Assembly: GCF_001905005.1 (NCBI RefSeq)
Contig: NZ_LWKZ01000012.1
Span: 611,061-675,060, forward strand
Reading direction: 5' to 3'
Length of the DNA: 64,000 nt
From: Streptomyces sp. CB02923
GTDB taxonomy: Bacteria > Actinomycetota > Actinomycetes > Streptomycetales > Streptomycetaceae
Both the position numbers and the translations under genes were made by a program. The notes beneath the pieces were generated by a model. That model did not search any database, was not told the DNA's origin, and saw nothing but the letters and a program-made list of their open reading frames with translations. This document shows, one piece after another, positions 1 through 8,826 of the stretch. The first letter of the stretch is position 1. Every line of letters starts with the position of its first letter.

Positions 1-1
1 G

Positions 2-736
2 GCGTTCTCCTCCGGCAACCACGCCCAGGCGGTCGCCCTGGCCGCCCGGGAGCTGGGCAGCAGCGCGGTGATCCTCATGCCGGAGGACTCGCCGCGCTCC
101 AAACGGGACGCGACCGAGGGGTACGGCGCCGAGATCGTCACGTACGACCGCTACACCGGCGACCGGGCCGCACTGGGCGCGCGGCTCGCCGCCGAGCGCG
201 GCCTGACGCTGATCCCGCCCTACGACCACCCGCACGTCATCGCCGGGCAGGGCACCGCCGCCCTGGAGCTGATCGAGGAGACCGGACCGCTGGACGCCCT
301 GCTCACGCCGGTCGGCGGGGGCGGGCTGATCGCGGGCTCGGCCGTCGCCGCCACCGCGCTGTCGCCCGGCATCCGCATGATCGGCGTCGAACCGGAGGCG
401 GGGGACGACACCCGGCGCTCGCTGGCGGCCGGCGAGCGGGTGCGCATCCCCGTACCGCGGACCATCGCCGACGGGCAGGCGGTGGAGCAGCCCGGCGAGC
501 TGACCTTCCCGGTCAACCGGCGGCTGCTCGAATCGGTGGTGCTGGTCAGCGACGACGAGATCCGGGCCGCGATGCGGCTGGCCTTCGAACGGCTGAAGAT
601 CGTCACCGAGCCGAGCGGGGCGAGCGCGCTGGCCGCCCTGCTGGCCGGGGCCGTCGACCCGCTGCCGCGCCGCGTCGGCGTGGTGATCTCCGGCGGCAAC
701 ATCGGACTGGACCGCTTCCTGGAACTGATGGGCTGA
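2..736 (+). CDS. Serine/threonine dehydratase-like PLP enzyme (5' partial)
   Basis: The C-terminal 244 residues of a fold-type II PLP enzyme of the threonine/serine dehydratase group, which deaminates Thr or Ser to a 2-oxoacid; the same fold also makes racemases. The start and the PLP-binding lysine lie left of the window. Visible motifs are SSGNHAQ near the cut end, the glycine loop GGGGLIAG that holds the PLP phosphate, TEPSGAS, and the closing GGNIGLD. The protein stops right after the catalytic fold with no ACT domain. That fits a catabolic-type dehydratase or a Ser/Thr racemase rather than the feedback-regulated biosynthetic IlvA. The reading frame is open from base 2 to a TGA. Exact substrate cannot be told from this fragment. 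Confidence 0.85.
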   Translation, partial: AFSSGNHAQAVALAARELGSSAVILMPEDSPRSKRDATEGYGAEIVTYDRYTGDRAALGARLAAERGLTLIPPYDHPHVIAGQGTAALELIEETGPLDALLTPVGGGGLIAGSAVAATALSPGIRMIGVEPEAGDDTRRSLAAGERVRIPVPRTIADGQAVEQPGELTFPVNRRLLESVVLVSDDEIRAAMRLAFERLKIVTEPSGASALAALLAGAVDPLPRRVGVVISGGNIGLDRFLELMG

Positions 737-938
737 GGGCGGCGGTCCCGGAGGGCCTCGGAAGGCCTCGGAAGGTGTCGGAAGGCCTCGGGCGGCGGTG
801 GCACGGCCGCCCGGGGCGGGCCGGCCCCGGCTCCCGTACCCGGCCGCCGGGCGGGCCATCGCCGCCCGGGACCGGACTTCCGTACCCGTCCGGGCGGGCC
901 CGGACCGGACTGTCGTACCCCACCCGTAGAATTCAGGC

Positions 939-2852
939 GTGGCAGGCAGGATCAACGATGACGACGTGAAGGCGGTACGGGACGCGGTCCCGATCGACGC
1001 CGTCGTGTCCGAGTACCTCCAGCTGCGCAATGCGGGCGGCGGCAATCTCAAGGGCCTGTGCCCCTTCCACGACGAGAAGTCCCCGTCGTTCCACGTCAGC
1101 TCCGCCAAGGGCCTCTACCACTGCTTCGGCTGCCAGGAGGGCGGGGATGTCGTCGACTTCATCATGAAGCTCGACCACCTCTCCTTCGCCGAGACCATCG
1201 AGCGCCTCGCCTCGCAGGCCGGCATCACCCTGCGCTACGAGGAGGGCGGCTACGCCCCCGGCCGCCAGCAGGGCGAGCGCACCCGCCTCGTCGAGGCCCA
1301 CAAGGCCGCGGCCCAGTTCTACATCGAGCAGCTCGACAGCCCCGAGGCCGAGATCGGCCGTAAGTTCCTCGCCGAGCGCGGCTTCGACCAGGCCGCCGCC
1401 CAGCACTTCGGCGTCGGCTACAGCCCGGCAGGCTGGGACCACCTCACCCGGTTCCTGCGCGGCCGCGGCTTCAGCGACCAGGAACTGATCCTCTCCGGCC
1501 TCTCCCAGGACGGCCGCCGCGGCCCCATCGACCGCTTCCGCGGCCGCCTGATGTGGCCGATCCGCGACATCGCGGGCGAGGTCGTCGGCTTCGGCGCCCG
1601 CAAGCTCCGCGACGACGACAACGGCCCCAAGTACCTGAACACCCCGGAGACCCCCCTCTACCGCAAGTCCCAGGTCCTGTACGGCATCGACCTCGCCAAG
1701 AAGGAGATCGCCAAGACCAGCCGGGCCGTCGTCGTCGAGGGCTACACCGACGTCATGGCCTGCCACCTCGCCGGCGTCACCACCGCCATCGCCACCTGCG
1801 GCACCAGCTTCGGCGAGGGCCACATCAAGATCCTGCGCCGGCTGCTGATGGACAACTCCGGCTCCGAGGTCGTCTTCACCTTCGACGGCGACGCGGCCGG
1901 CCAGAAGGCCGCGCTGCGCGCCTTCGAGGACGACCAGAAGTTCGCCGCCCAGACCTCCATCGCCATCACCCCCGGCGGCATGGACCCCTGCGACCTGCGC
2001 CTGGCCAAGGGCGACGCGGCCGTCGCCGACCTGGTCGAGACCCGCACCCCGCTCTTCGAATTCGCGCTGCGCCAGGTCGTCGCCCGGCACAACCTGGACA
2101 CCACCGTCGGCCGCGCCGCCGCCCTGGACGAGGCGGCGCCCATCGTCGCCAACATCAAGAACAGCTCCATCCAGCACGAGTCCGCCGTGCAGCTGGCCGG
2201 CATGCTCGGCATCCTCGACACCCAGTTCGTCGTCCGCCGGGTCGGCCAGCTCGCCCGCTGGGCCCGCGACCGCGGCCGGGACGGCCAGGAACAGGGCCGT
2301 ACGGGCCGCCGCACCGACCGCCCGGCCTCCGACGCCGCCCAGCCGCCGCCCGGCCCGAGCGGCCCCGCCCTGAACCTCCGCAGCCCCGCCCACCGCGTCG
2401 AGCGGGAACTGCTCAAGCTGGCCCTCCAGCGCCCCGACCTGGTCTCGCCGGCCTTCGACGCGTACGGCGCCGACGAGTTCACCGCGCCCCCGTACACCAC
2501 CGTCCGCCGGTGCATCGAGGACGCGGGCGGCGCGCTGTCCGCCGCGGGCGACAACAGCTACCTCGCCCGGGTCCGCGAGGCCGCCCCCGACGACACGGTC
2601 CGCGCCATGGTCACCGAGCTGGCCGTGGAGCCGCTGCACACCCGCCGGGACGCCGACGAGGTGTATGCCGGCGTCCAGTTGGTGGCCGTCCGGCTGGCCG
2701 CCGTCAACCGCCGCGTCACGGAGATCCGCGGCTCCCTCCAGCGCCTCGGCCCCCACGCCGACCCCCAGCACCTGGCCGCCGTCCAGAACGAGCTGTGGGT
2801 CCTCCAGCAGTACGGCCAGTCCCTGCGCGAACGCGGCTACGCGGCCCTGTAA
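939..2852 (+). CDS. dnaG: DNA primase DnaG
   Basis: Primase that lays the RNA primers for chromosome replication; 637 residues, normal length for actinobacterial DnaG. The N-terminal CHC2 zinc finger is clear (CPFHDEKSPSF, then a CFGC pair, about residues 40-65). The TOPRIM catalytic core follows, with VVVEGYTDVMACH near residue 265 and the acidic FDGDAAGQKAA near 315. After a Pro/Arg/Gly-rich linker around residues 445-475 comes the C-terminal helicase-interaction region. The GTG start at 939 directly precedes the conserved zinc-finger domain. It is followed on the same strand by the sigma factor gene, an arrangement I recall from the dnaG/hrdA region of other Streptomyces. Confidence 0.97.
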   Translation: MAGRINDDDVKAVRDAVPIDAVVSEYLQLRNAGGGNLKGLCPFHDEKSPSFHVSSAKGLYHCFGCQEGGDVVDFIMKLDHLSFAETIERLASQAGITLRYEEGGYAPGRQQGERTRLVEAHKAAAQFYIEQLDSPEAEIGRKFLAERGFDQAAAQHFGVGYSPAGWDHLTRFLRGRGFSDQELILSGLSQDGRRGPIDRFRGRLMWPIRDIAGEVVGFGARKLRDDDNGPKYLNTPETPLYRKSQVLYGIDLAKKEIAKTSRAVVVEGYTDVMACHLAGVTTAIATCGTSFGEGHIKILRRLLMDNSGSEVVFTFDGDAAGQKAALRAFEDDQKFAAQTSIAITPGGMDPCDLRLAKGDAAVADLVETRTPLFEFALRQVVARHNLDTTVGRAAALDEAAPIVANIKNSSIQHESAVQLAGMLGILDTQFVVRRVGQLARWARDRGRDGQEQGRTGRRTDRPASDAAQPPPGPSGPALNLRSPAHRVERELLKLALQRPDLVSPAFDAYGADEFTAPPYTTVRRCIEDAGGALSAAGDNSYLARVREAAPDDTVRAMVTELAVEPLHTRRDADEVYAGVQLVAVRLAAVNRRVTEIRGSLQRLGPHADPQHLAAVQNELWVLQQYGQSLRERGYAAL

Positions 2853-3190
2853 CCGCCCGCGCCGCCGCCCGGCGGGCCCCTTGGCCCAGGCCGCCGCGCG
2901 AGGGGCCCGTACGCGAACGAGGCGGCCGCGAACGGCCCGTACCCACCCCGCCGTAGCCGCTCGGTCACCGTCCGGACCCAAAAAGTGCCCGCACGCCCCT
3001 CGTGGCGGGCCTGTGTCGTACTCCACACTGAGGAGCGGTGCCTGAGTCCTCGGAGCGCGGCGGGTCCGGACGTACGGAACCGGAATCCCCCGCGGAACCG
3101 CTCTTGATGTACGGGACGGACAGCGGCTCGGCCGCAGACGGTCCCGGCCCTTCCGCCGCCTCAGCAGCGATCACACTGGAGGTCGCCCCC

Positions 3191-4237
3191 GTGCAGACCC
3201 GGACCCTCGCCGACGCACCGGCCGCGGATTCGGCCACCGTGCCGCAGCAGGCAGAGCCGCCCGCGCCCGAAATCCTCGTGGAGGAGATCGCCCCGGAGCC
3301 GCCGCCACCGCGCCCCGAAGCCGGCGGTCCCTCCTCCGACCTGTTCCGCCAGTACCTGCGCGAGATCGGCCGGATTCCGCTGCTCACCGCCGTGGAGGAG
3401 GTCGAACTGGCCCGCCGGGTGGAAGCCGGCCTGTTCGCCGAGGAACGGCTGCGGCTCGCCCCCGACCTGGACTCCCAACTGGCCCTGGACCTCGACAAAC
3501 TCGTCGTCCTCGGCCGGATGGCCAAACGCCGCCTCATCGAGGCCAACCTGCGCCTGGTCGTCTCCGTCGCCAAACGCTACGTCGGCCGCGGCCTGACCAT
3601 GCTCGACCTCGTCCAGGAGGGCAACCTCGGACTGATCCGGGCCGTGGAGAAGTTCGACTACGCCCGCGGCTACAAGTTCTCCACCTACGCCACGTGGTGG
3701 ATCCGCCAGGCCATGTCCCGCGCGCTGGCCGACCAGGCCCGCACGATCCGCGTCCCGGTGCACGTGGTGGAACTGATCAACCGCGTCGTCCGGGTACAGC
3801 GCCGGATGCTCCAGGAGCGCGGGTACGAACCCACGCCCGAGGAGGTCGCCGCCCAGCTCGACCTGCCCCCGGAACGCGTCAGCGAGGTACTGCGGCTCGC
3901 CCAGGAACCGGTCTCCCTGCACGCCCCCGTGGGCGAGGAGGACGACGTCGCGCTCGGCGACCTCATCGAGGACGGCGACGCCGCGTCCCCCGTCGAATCG
4001 GCCGCCTTCCTGCTGCTGCGCGAACACCTCGAAGCGGTGCTGTCGACCCTCGGCGAACGCGAGCGCAAGGTCGTCCAGCTGCGCTACGGCCTCGTCGACG
4101 GCCGCCCCCGCACCCTGGAGGAGATCGGCCGGATCTTCGGCGTGACCCGCGAACGGATCCGCCAGATCGAATCCAAGACGCTGAACAAACTCCGCGACCA
4201 CGCCTTCGCCGACCAGCTCCGGGGGTACCTGGACTGA
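3191..4237 (+). CDS. hrdA: Principal-like RNA polymerase sigma factor, probably HrdA
   Basis: A sigma-70 family protein with all core regions: 1.2 (DLFRQYLREIGRIPLLT), 2.1-2.4 with the -10 recognition stretch YATWWIRQAM, region 3 (IRVPVHVVELINRV), and region 4 with the -35 helix-turn-helix GVTRERIRQIESKTL. It ends in LRGYLD, as HrdB-class factors do. It lacks the long acidic N-terminus of HrdB, and the closest match I recall is the non-essential HrdA. The GTG at 3191 has a GGAGG 8 bases upstream, so I prefer it. A start at GTG 3038 would give 399 residues, near the usual annotated HrdA length, but its ribosome site sits too close. HrdA rather than HrdC/D is by similarity from memory. Confidence 0.8.
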   Translation: MQTRTLADAPAADSATVPQQAEPPAPEILVEEIAPEPPPPRPEAGGPSSDLFRQYLREIGRIPLLTAVEEVELARRVEAGLFAEERLRLAPDLDSQLALDLDKLVVLGRMAKRRLIEANLRLVVSVAKRYVGRGLTMLDLVQEGNLGLIRAVEKFDYARGYKFSTYATWWIRQAMSRALADQARTIRVPVHVVELINRVVRVQRRMLQERGYEPTPEEVAAQLDLPPERVSEVLRLAQEPVSLHAPVGEEDDVALGDLIEDGDAASPVESAAFLLLREHLEAVLSTLGERERKVVQLRYGLVDGRPRTLEEIGRIFGVTRERIRQIESKTLNKLRDHAFADQLRGYLD

Positions 4238-4369
4238 GGCCGGCCGCGGCCGGCGACCCGGAGCGGCCGGACGAGCCGGCCGGCGGCGCTGTTCAGCGGC
4301 GGCGCTATTCAGCCGACGACGCTGCTGGATGGCGAGGCTACTGGACGGCGGGGCTACTCGGCGACGGGG

Positions 4370-5809
4370 TTACTGGGCGGACAGAAACGCCCCGGCGTAG
4401 CTCTCCTCCCGTACCGCGATGTACTGCTGGCGCACCGCCTGCCCGACCGGCAGTTCCTCGCCCGGCTCGAAGACCTGGCTGGCCGCCGCGGGCCAGCGCG
4501 GCGGCTCGTGCGGAGCCAGCGTGCCGTGGGCCGCGCCCAGCGCCCAGGCCGCCTGCCGCGCCGCGCCCAGCGCCGCGTAGTCCGCCGGCTGCGGCACCAC
4601 GACCTGCGCCCCGAACAGCCCCGGCGCCGCCGCCTGCACCGCGCCCAGCTCGGCCGCCGCACCCAGCAGGAACACCCGGTGCACCTCGACGCCGCGCCCG
4701 CGCAGCACGTCCAGCGCGTCCGCGAGCCCGCACAGCATGCCCTCGAAGGCCGCCCGCGCCAGGTGCTCCGGCTTCATGCTCTCGCGCCGCAGCCCGTGCA
4801 GCGATCCCGCCGTGTGCGGCAGGTGCGGCGTCCGCTCACCCTCCAGGTACGGCAGCAGCACCATGCCGTACGAGCCGGGCGTCGACTTGAGGGCCAGCTC
4901 GGACAGACCCTGGAGGTCGGTGCCCAGCATCTCGGCCGTGCCGCGCAGCACCCGTACGGCGTTGCTCGTGTGCACCACCGGCAGGTGCATCCCCGTCGCG
5001 TCCGCGAACGAGGTGATCGTGCCGTTGGAGTCCGCCAGCGCCTCGTGGTGGATGCCGAAGACCGAGCCCGAGGCGCCCAGCGACACCACCGCGTCGCCCG
5101 CGCCGACCCCCAGCCCGAAGGCGGCGGCCATCGTCTCGCCCGTACCCGCGGAGATCAGCAGCCCCTCCGGCGTGAACCCGGCGGTACCGGACGGGCCCAG
5201 CACCTCCGGCAGCCGCACCTGGTGCCCGAGCGCCAGTTCCACCAGGTCGGGCCGGTAGCCGCCGGTCGCCGCCGACCAGTAGCCGGTGCCCGAGGCGCCG
5301 CCCCGGTCCGTCGTACGGCGTGCCGGGCGGCCCAGCAGCTGCCACACCAGCCAGTCGTGCGGCTGCAGGACCTCGGCGACGCGGGCGGCGTTCGCCGGTT
5401 CGCTGCGCGCCAGCCAGCGCAGTTTCGTCAGCGGCTGCGCGGAGTGCGGGACGGCGCCGACGGCCTGCGTCCAGGCGGCCCGCCCGCCGAGCGAGTCGAT
5501 CAGGTCGGCCGCGGCGCTCTGCGCCCGCTTGTCGTTGCCGACCAGCGCGGCCCGCACGAGGGCACCGTCGGCGTCCAGCGGCAGCATGCCGTGCTGCTGC
5601 GCGGACACCCCGATCGCCTGTACGCCCTCCAGGAGCCCGTTGCCCGCGGCCTCGCCGAGTGACATCAGCCACGCCTGCGGGTCGATCTCGTGTCCCTTTT
5701 CGGCGGGGTGCGGCGCGTACCCCTGCCTGATGACGGCACCCGTGTCCGCGTCGCAGACGACGATCCGTGTGCTCTCGGACGAACTGTCCAGCCCGGCGAC
5801 TATCCCCAT
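4370..5809 (-). CDS. xylB: Xylulokinase (FGGY carbohydrate kinase)
   Basis: Phosphorylates D-xylulose to D-xylulose 5-phosphate with ATP, feeding xylose into the pentose phosphate pathway. The 479-residue protein begins with the ATP-site strand-turn VAGLDSSSESTRIVVCDADTG. It carries the FGGY features: the ISAQQHG-type sugar-binding motif (VSAQQHGMLPLD), the glycine-rich SLGASGS segment, and a C-terminal LLGAAAELGAVQ adenosine-binding motif. Where XylB usually has GGG(A/G)xS the protein has GAAAELG, which is unusual but in place. No xylose isomerase or transporter lies nearby, so the kinase stands alone. Another pentulose substrate is possible. Confidence 0.85.
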   Translation of the reverse strand: MGIVAGLDSSSESTRIVVCDADTGAVIRQGYAPHPAEKGHEIDPQAWLMSLGEAAGNGLLEGVQAIGVSAQQHGMLPLDADGALVRAALVGNDKRAQSAAADLIDSLGGRAAWTQAVGAVPHSAQPLTKLRWLARSEPANAARVAEVLQPHDWLVWQLLGRPARRTTDRGGASGTGYWSAATGGYRPDLVELALGHQVRLPEVLGPSGTAGFTPEGLLISAGTGETMAAAFGLGVGAGDAVVSLGASGSVFGIHHEALADSNGTITSFADATGMHLPVVHTSNAVRVLRGTAEMLGTDLQGLSELALKSTPGSYGMVLLPYLEGERTPHLPHTAGSLHGLRRESMKPEHLARAAFEGMLCGLADALDVLRGRGVEVHRVFLLGAAAELGAVQAAAPGLFGAQVVVPQPADYAALGAARQAAWALGAAHGTLAPHEPPRWPAAASQVFEPGEELPVGQAVRQQYIAVREESYAGAFLSAQ

Positions 5810-5922
5810 GCCCCCAGATGATGCCCCATGGACGGGACACGATGGCCGCCAGGTTCACACCCCCGGGGCGGGACGGCGGACGCGGGGCGGCCGGGCCCGG
5901 CCGCCCCGCCGGGGGTCCGGGG

Positions 5923-6222
5923 TCAGGTGTTGCTCGTACCCCAGTCGTCCTCACCGGTGCCGCGCTGCTCGCGCAGCGACCGGATGCGCTCGGCCACCGG
6001 CCCCGGCATCCGGTCGCCGACCTTGGCGGACACCTTGTCGAACGCCTTGGTGGCCACCTCGCGGCCGCCGAGCGCGGCGGACTCCGCGGTGTTGCGGACG
6101 GCCGGGTTCTGCGCGATCCGCCGGGCGCTCTTGCGGAGCTGCTCGTAGCGCTCCCGGCCGGCTTTGGTGCCGAGCACGTATCCGATGGCCAGTCCCGTGA
6201 TGAACGTGAGCCGGTAGCGCAT
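5923..6222 (-). CDS. Small YtxH-like membrane-anchored protein
   Basis: A 99-residue protein starting with one short hydrophobic glycine-bearing segment (LTFITGLAIGYVLGTKAG) followed by a charged helical region with many Arg/Lys/Glu. This is the YtxH/gas-vesicle-GvpP-like pattern common in Actinobacteria. The function of the family is unknown; a cell-envelope or stress role is often assumed. The ATG at 6222 lies 100 bases downstream of the tRNA promoter region on the other strand. The gene is transcribed toward xylB, with a 113-base gap. Confidence 0.75.
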   Translation of the reverse strand: MRYRLTFITGLAIGYVLGTKAGRERYEQLRKSARRIAQNPAVRNTAESAALGGREVATKAFDKVSAKVGDRMPGPVAERIRSLREQRGTGEDDWGTSNT

Positions 6223-6445
6223 CGTCGCTCCACCCTTCCCTCTCGTCGGTCTCGCTCGCGCGCACTGTGCGTCGGTCCGCTGGGCTGTGCTGCGCGCCTA
6301 CCCGCGGACCAGAAGATCATCCGGGACCACCCGCGGCCATACCGATTGGCGGAGCACCCCCCTGCTTGCGCTAATGTATGTGCAGCAGCGAGCGCACGCC
6401 GTCCGGAGCCCCCGGAGCGGAGTGCATTCGAGGCACACAGAGCAT

Positions 6446-6518
6446 TCCCCTGTAGCTCAATTGGCAGAGCAGCCGGCTGTTAACCGGCAGGTTACTGGTT
6501 CGAGTCCAGTCGGGGGAG
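6446..6518 (+). tRNA. tRNA-Asn (GTT), first copy
   Basis: A complete cloverleaf of 73 nt. The acceptor stem TCCCCTG pairs with CGGGGGA, the discriminator is G, the D-arm is GCTC..GAGC, and the anticodon loop is CTGTTAA (anticodon GTT). The T-arm is ACTGG TTCGAGT CCAGT. The 3' CCA is not encoded. The second, almost identical copy follows after 5 nt, so the two are probably co-transcribed. Confidence 0.97.
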
Positions 6519-6523
6519 CTCGG

Positions 6524-6596
6524 TCCCCTGTAGCTCAATTGGCAGAGCATTCGGCTGTTAACCGGAGGGTTACTGGTTCGAGTCCAGTCGGGGGAG
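6524..6596 (+). tRNA. tRNA-Asn (GTT), second copy
   Basis: 73 nt, the same acceptor, D- and T-arms as the first copy. The anticodon loop is again CTGTTAA. It differs from copy one mainly in the anticodon stem (TTCGG/CCGGA instead of GCCGG/CCGGC), including one T-G pair. CCA is not encoded. A strong hairpin terminator follows 8 nt later. Confidence 0.97.
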
Positions 6597-6604
6597 CACA
6601 CCGG

Positions 6605-6631
6605 AAGAGGACCCCCACGGGGGTCCTCTTT
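6605..6631 (+). terminator. Rho-independent terminator of the tRNA-Asn operon
   Basis: A perfect 12-base inverted repeat AAGAGGACCCCC / GGGGGTCCTCTT with a tiny loop, followed by a short T run (TTT). It lies directly after the second tRNA-Asn. It is one of the clearest intrinsic terminators in the window. Confidence 0.85.
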
Positions 6632-6776
6632 GCTGTGCGGTGGAACCGAACACCCGGTACCCGAAGTCCTCTTGGACGAGCATGCCCGCCCATCGAGGAC
6701 CCACCCGCGCAACAGATCGTATGAGCGGCTATGCTGCGGCAGACGGCGCGCACAAATGTGCGCGGCGCGCCGTTTC

Positions 6777-6850
6777 GGGGCGGTAGCTCAGCCGGTTAGA
6801 GCAGCGGACTCATAATCCGTCGGCCGTGGGTTCGAGTCCCACCCGCCCCA
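6777..6850 (+). tRNA. tRNA with anticodon CAT (elongator Met or Ile2)
   Basis: 74-nt cloverleaf. The acceptor GGGGCGG pairs with CCGCCCC, the discriminator is A, and CCA is encoded immediately after (6851-6853). The anticodon loop is CTCATAA, giving CAT. The stem GCGGA/TCCGT and the lack of the initiator features (C1-A72 mismatch, GGG:CCC anticodon stem) rule out tRNA-fMet. Sequence alone does not cleanly separate elongator tRNA-Met from the lysidine-modified tRNA-Ile(CAT). The accessory island begins just downstream, so this could be an old integration site. Confidence 0.93.
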
Positions 6851-6853
6851 CCA

Positions 6854-7361
6854 GAAAAATCGATCTGACCTGCGGAAACGTGGTTGGAGAGGTCGTTTGC
6901 GTGAGGCGTTTGCCTCGGTGTGGCGAGGTAAACGCGGGCTTGTGTGGCCTGGTCGAGCCTCCGGGGCCCGGGTGACCTGGGGTTTCGGGGCGGCGCCGGG
7001 GTGGGAGTCGTGGTTGATGCTCCCACGGCCGACGGAGAAGGCATCCCCACCCGCACCCCCCACCTGCACCGAGCGTCGTCGTCTCGCTGCCATCTCCACT
7101 CGGCCCCAGAACCGGGCCCATTTCGCGGTCAGAACGCGGTCGCGACCGTCATGCCTTCGGGCCGGCCATGCGATGTGCCTCTATGTCCCTCCAGGGTCAG
7201 GGAAGGGCCTGACGGTTGCGTAGGGGCTTGGGCGCGGATTCTCTGAGGCGAAGGTCGGGATCGGGCGGTGGGGGCGCAGCTCCGTTGATCGGGGGCCGGG
7301 GCCGGGATGGGACGGTGCTTGCGTTCGGTGCGGGAGTGCCGGGAGACGCCGAAGCCGCCGT
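6854..7361. other. Intergenic stretch, no gene recognised
   Basis: About 500 bases between the CAT tRNA and the small ORF next to CRISPR array 1. Short ORFs occur in several frames, but none has a recognisable family, a good ribosome site or consistent codon bias. It is probably decayed island DNA. Confidence 0.4.
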
Positions 7362-7547
7362 TCACGATGACGGTACGACGTCGGCGGGCAGCGTCGGCGC
7401 CGGTAAGGCCGAGTGCTCAGCGAGCAGGTGGCGGCAGGCCCCTCCAACCACGTCGGCGACGATCAGCCAGCCGAAGGCGGCGGTGCACCGAAGGGCGGCC
7501 CTCCGCAACATCCGGGTCAGCTCCGCACAGGCGGGGGACTGCAGCAT
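7362..7547 (-). CDS. Possible small protein next to the CRISPR trailer
   Basis: A 61-residue reading frame starting at an ATG (MLQSPACAELTRML) with a weak GAGGG upstream. It has one hydrophobic stretch (CTAAFGWLIVADVV). It lies 90 bases beyond the trailer end of CRISPR array 1, pointing away from it. The composition looks protein-like rather than random, but I do not recognise a family. It could also be the tail of a degraded gene, since the frame continues upstream into the CRISPR region. Confidence 0.3.
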   Translation of the reverse strand: MLQSPACAELTRMLRRAALRCTAAFGWLIVADVVGGACRHLLAEHSALPAPTLPADVVPSS

Positions 7548-7635
7548 GCCCTCGTCGGCGACCTGATGGCCGGGACCAGCCCCGCACCCCATGCGGGACC
7601 CACTCGGGCACCGCCAGGATCGAGCAATAGAAGCC

Positions 7636-8698
7636 GGGAAGAGCCCTGCACGCGGGGGACACGTGGTCGGCAGGAGGGTCTCCCACTCGACAGCGAACCA
7701 GCCCCGCACGCGCGGGGACCACGTCATGTCCGGAGGCCAGCGGTGGCGGGTGAAGGGAACAGCCCCGCACGCGCGGGGACCGCCCCGTCGTGGCGCACCC
7801 GGTAGTGGCGGCACAGGGAACAGCCCCGCACGCGCGGGGACCGCCGAAGGTTGCGTGTGCAGATCGTGCAAACGGGGGGAACAGCCCCGCACGCGCGGGG
7901 ACCGCACCACGGTAACGGTGGGCTTCACCAAGAACGCGGGAACAGCCCCGCACGCGCGGGGACCGCTCGGACCACAGCGTGCCCCGGGCGGCGGCGCGGG
8001 GAACAGCCCCGCACGCGCGGGGACCGCACGATCAGCAGGGCGACCGCGCCCATGCCCACGGGAATAGCCCCGCACGCGCGGGGACCACACGAGCGGATCC
8101 CTGAGCTTCCCGGCGGGCGAGGGAACAGCCCCGCACGCGCGGGGACCACCCAACGATCTCCACCTGCGCGGCGTTCAAGGTGGGAACAGCCCCGCACGCG
8201 CGGGGACCACACTGCAAGGCGCCGATCACGTGGCGAGAGACCGGGAACAGCCCCGCACGCGCGGGGACCACGCTCGCCATGAGAGCGACCACGATCACGG
8301 CCAGGGAACAGCCCCGCACGCGCGGGGACCACAATGGCAACAGGCCGTCGCGCGGGCCGCCGCAGGGAACAGCCCCGCACGCGCGGGGACCACCAGGTCG
8401 CCGGGTCCTGGTCGGCCTTGGACCGGGGAACAGCCCCGCACGCGCGGGGACCACATGGCGACGACGCGTGACGGGGCCCAGAGGTCGGGAACAGCCCCGC
8501 ACGCGCGGGGACCACCGAACTGACCACCACCTACCTCGGCACCGTCGAGGAACAGCCCCGCACGCGCGGGGACCACCGTCGCTGCACGGTGACCAGGTCG
8601 GCTACCCGGGGAACAGCCCCGCACGCGCGGGGACCACCGGGCCCGACGAGCCTCACCGGCCCACACGGGGGGAACAGCCCCGCACGCGCGGGGACCGC
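7636..8698 (-). CRISPR. CRISPR array 1, type I-E repeat, 17 repeats plus one degenerate
   Basis: Seventeen 29-bp repeats in a strict 61-bp period (repeat ends at 7722, 7783 and so on to 8698), with 32-bp spacers. A decayed, slightly short copy lies at 7636-7662. On the plus strand the core is AACAGCCCCGCACGCGCGG followed by GGACCAC; the complement fits the I-E form GTGGTCCCC...GCGGGG..., so the array should be transcribed on the minus strand. The decayed copy marks the trailer end at the left, and the leader lies at the right beside cas2. All spacers look unique by eye. Repeats ending at 7783-8027 and at 8698 carry GCGGTCC instead of GTGGTCC at their 5' end. Confidence 0.97.
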
Positions 8699-8826
8699 AG
8701 GCCGTGACCAGCGACTTTGTCAGGCGAGGCGGGAGGTTTTACTTACTTCCAAGAATTCCGGCATAGCCGACATATGTTCAGGCATTGGCGGGCTGCTCCG
8801 TTCGTGCGGGGTGTGGGCTGGGGTGG
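8699..8826 (-). promoter_or_regulatory. Leader of CRISPR array 1
   Basis: The 128 bases between the leader-end repeat and the cas2 stop codon. On the minus strand they contain ATTCTTGGAAGTAAGTAAAA about 45 bases from the repeat, and end in GTCACGGCCT at the junction. The same blocks recur beside arrays 2 and 3 (TTCTCGAAAGTGAGTAAGAA; TTCTCGAAAGCGAGTGGGAA). It should contain the array promoter and the spacer-integration signals. Confidence 0.75.

Noticed and set aside
933..3026. 697-codon open frame on the minus strand opposite dnaG
   Set aside because: It is the shadow of dnaG in very high-GC DNA. It is Val/Gly/Ala-rich with no family features, while dnaG on the other strand is fully conserved.
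7362..8707. Several long ORFs across CRISPR array 1 with repeated SPRVRG or TAPHARGP peptides
   Set aside because: They are translations of the CRISPR repeats, periodic every 61 bases in several frames.
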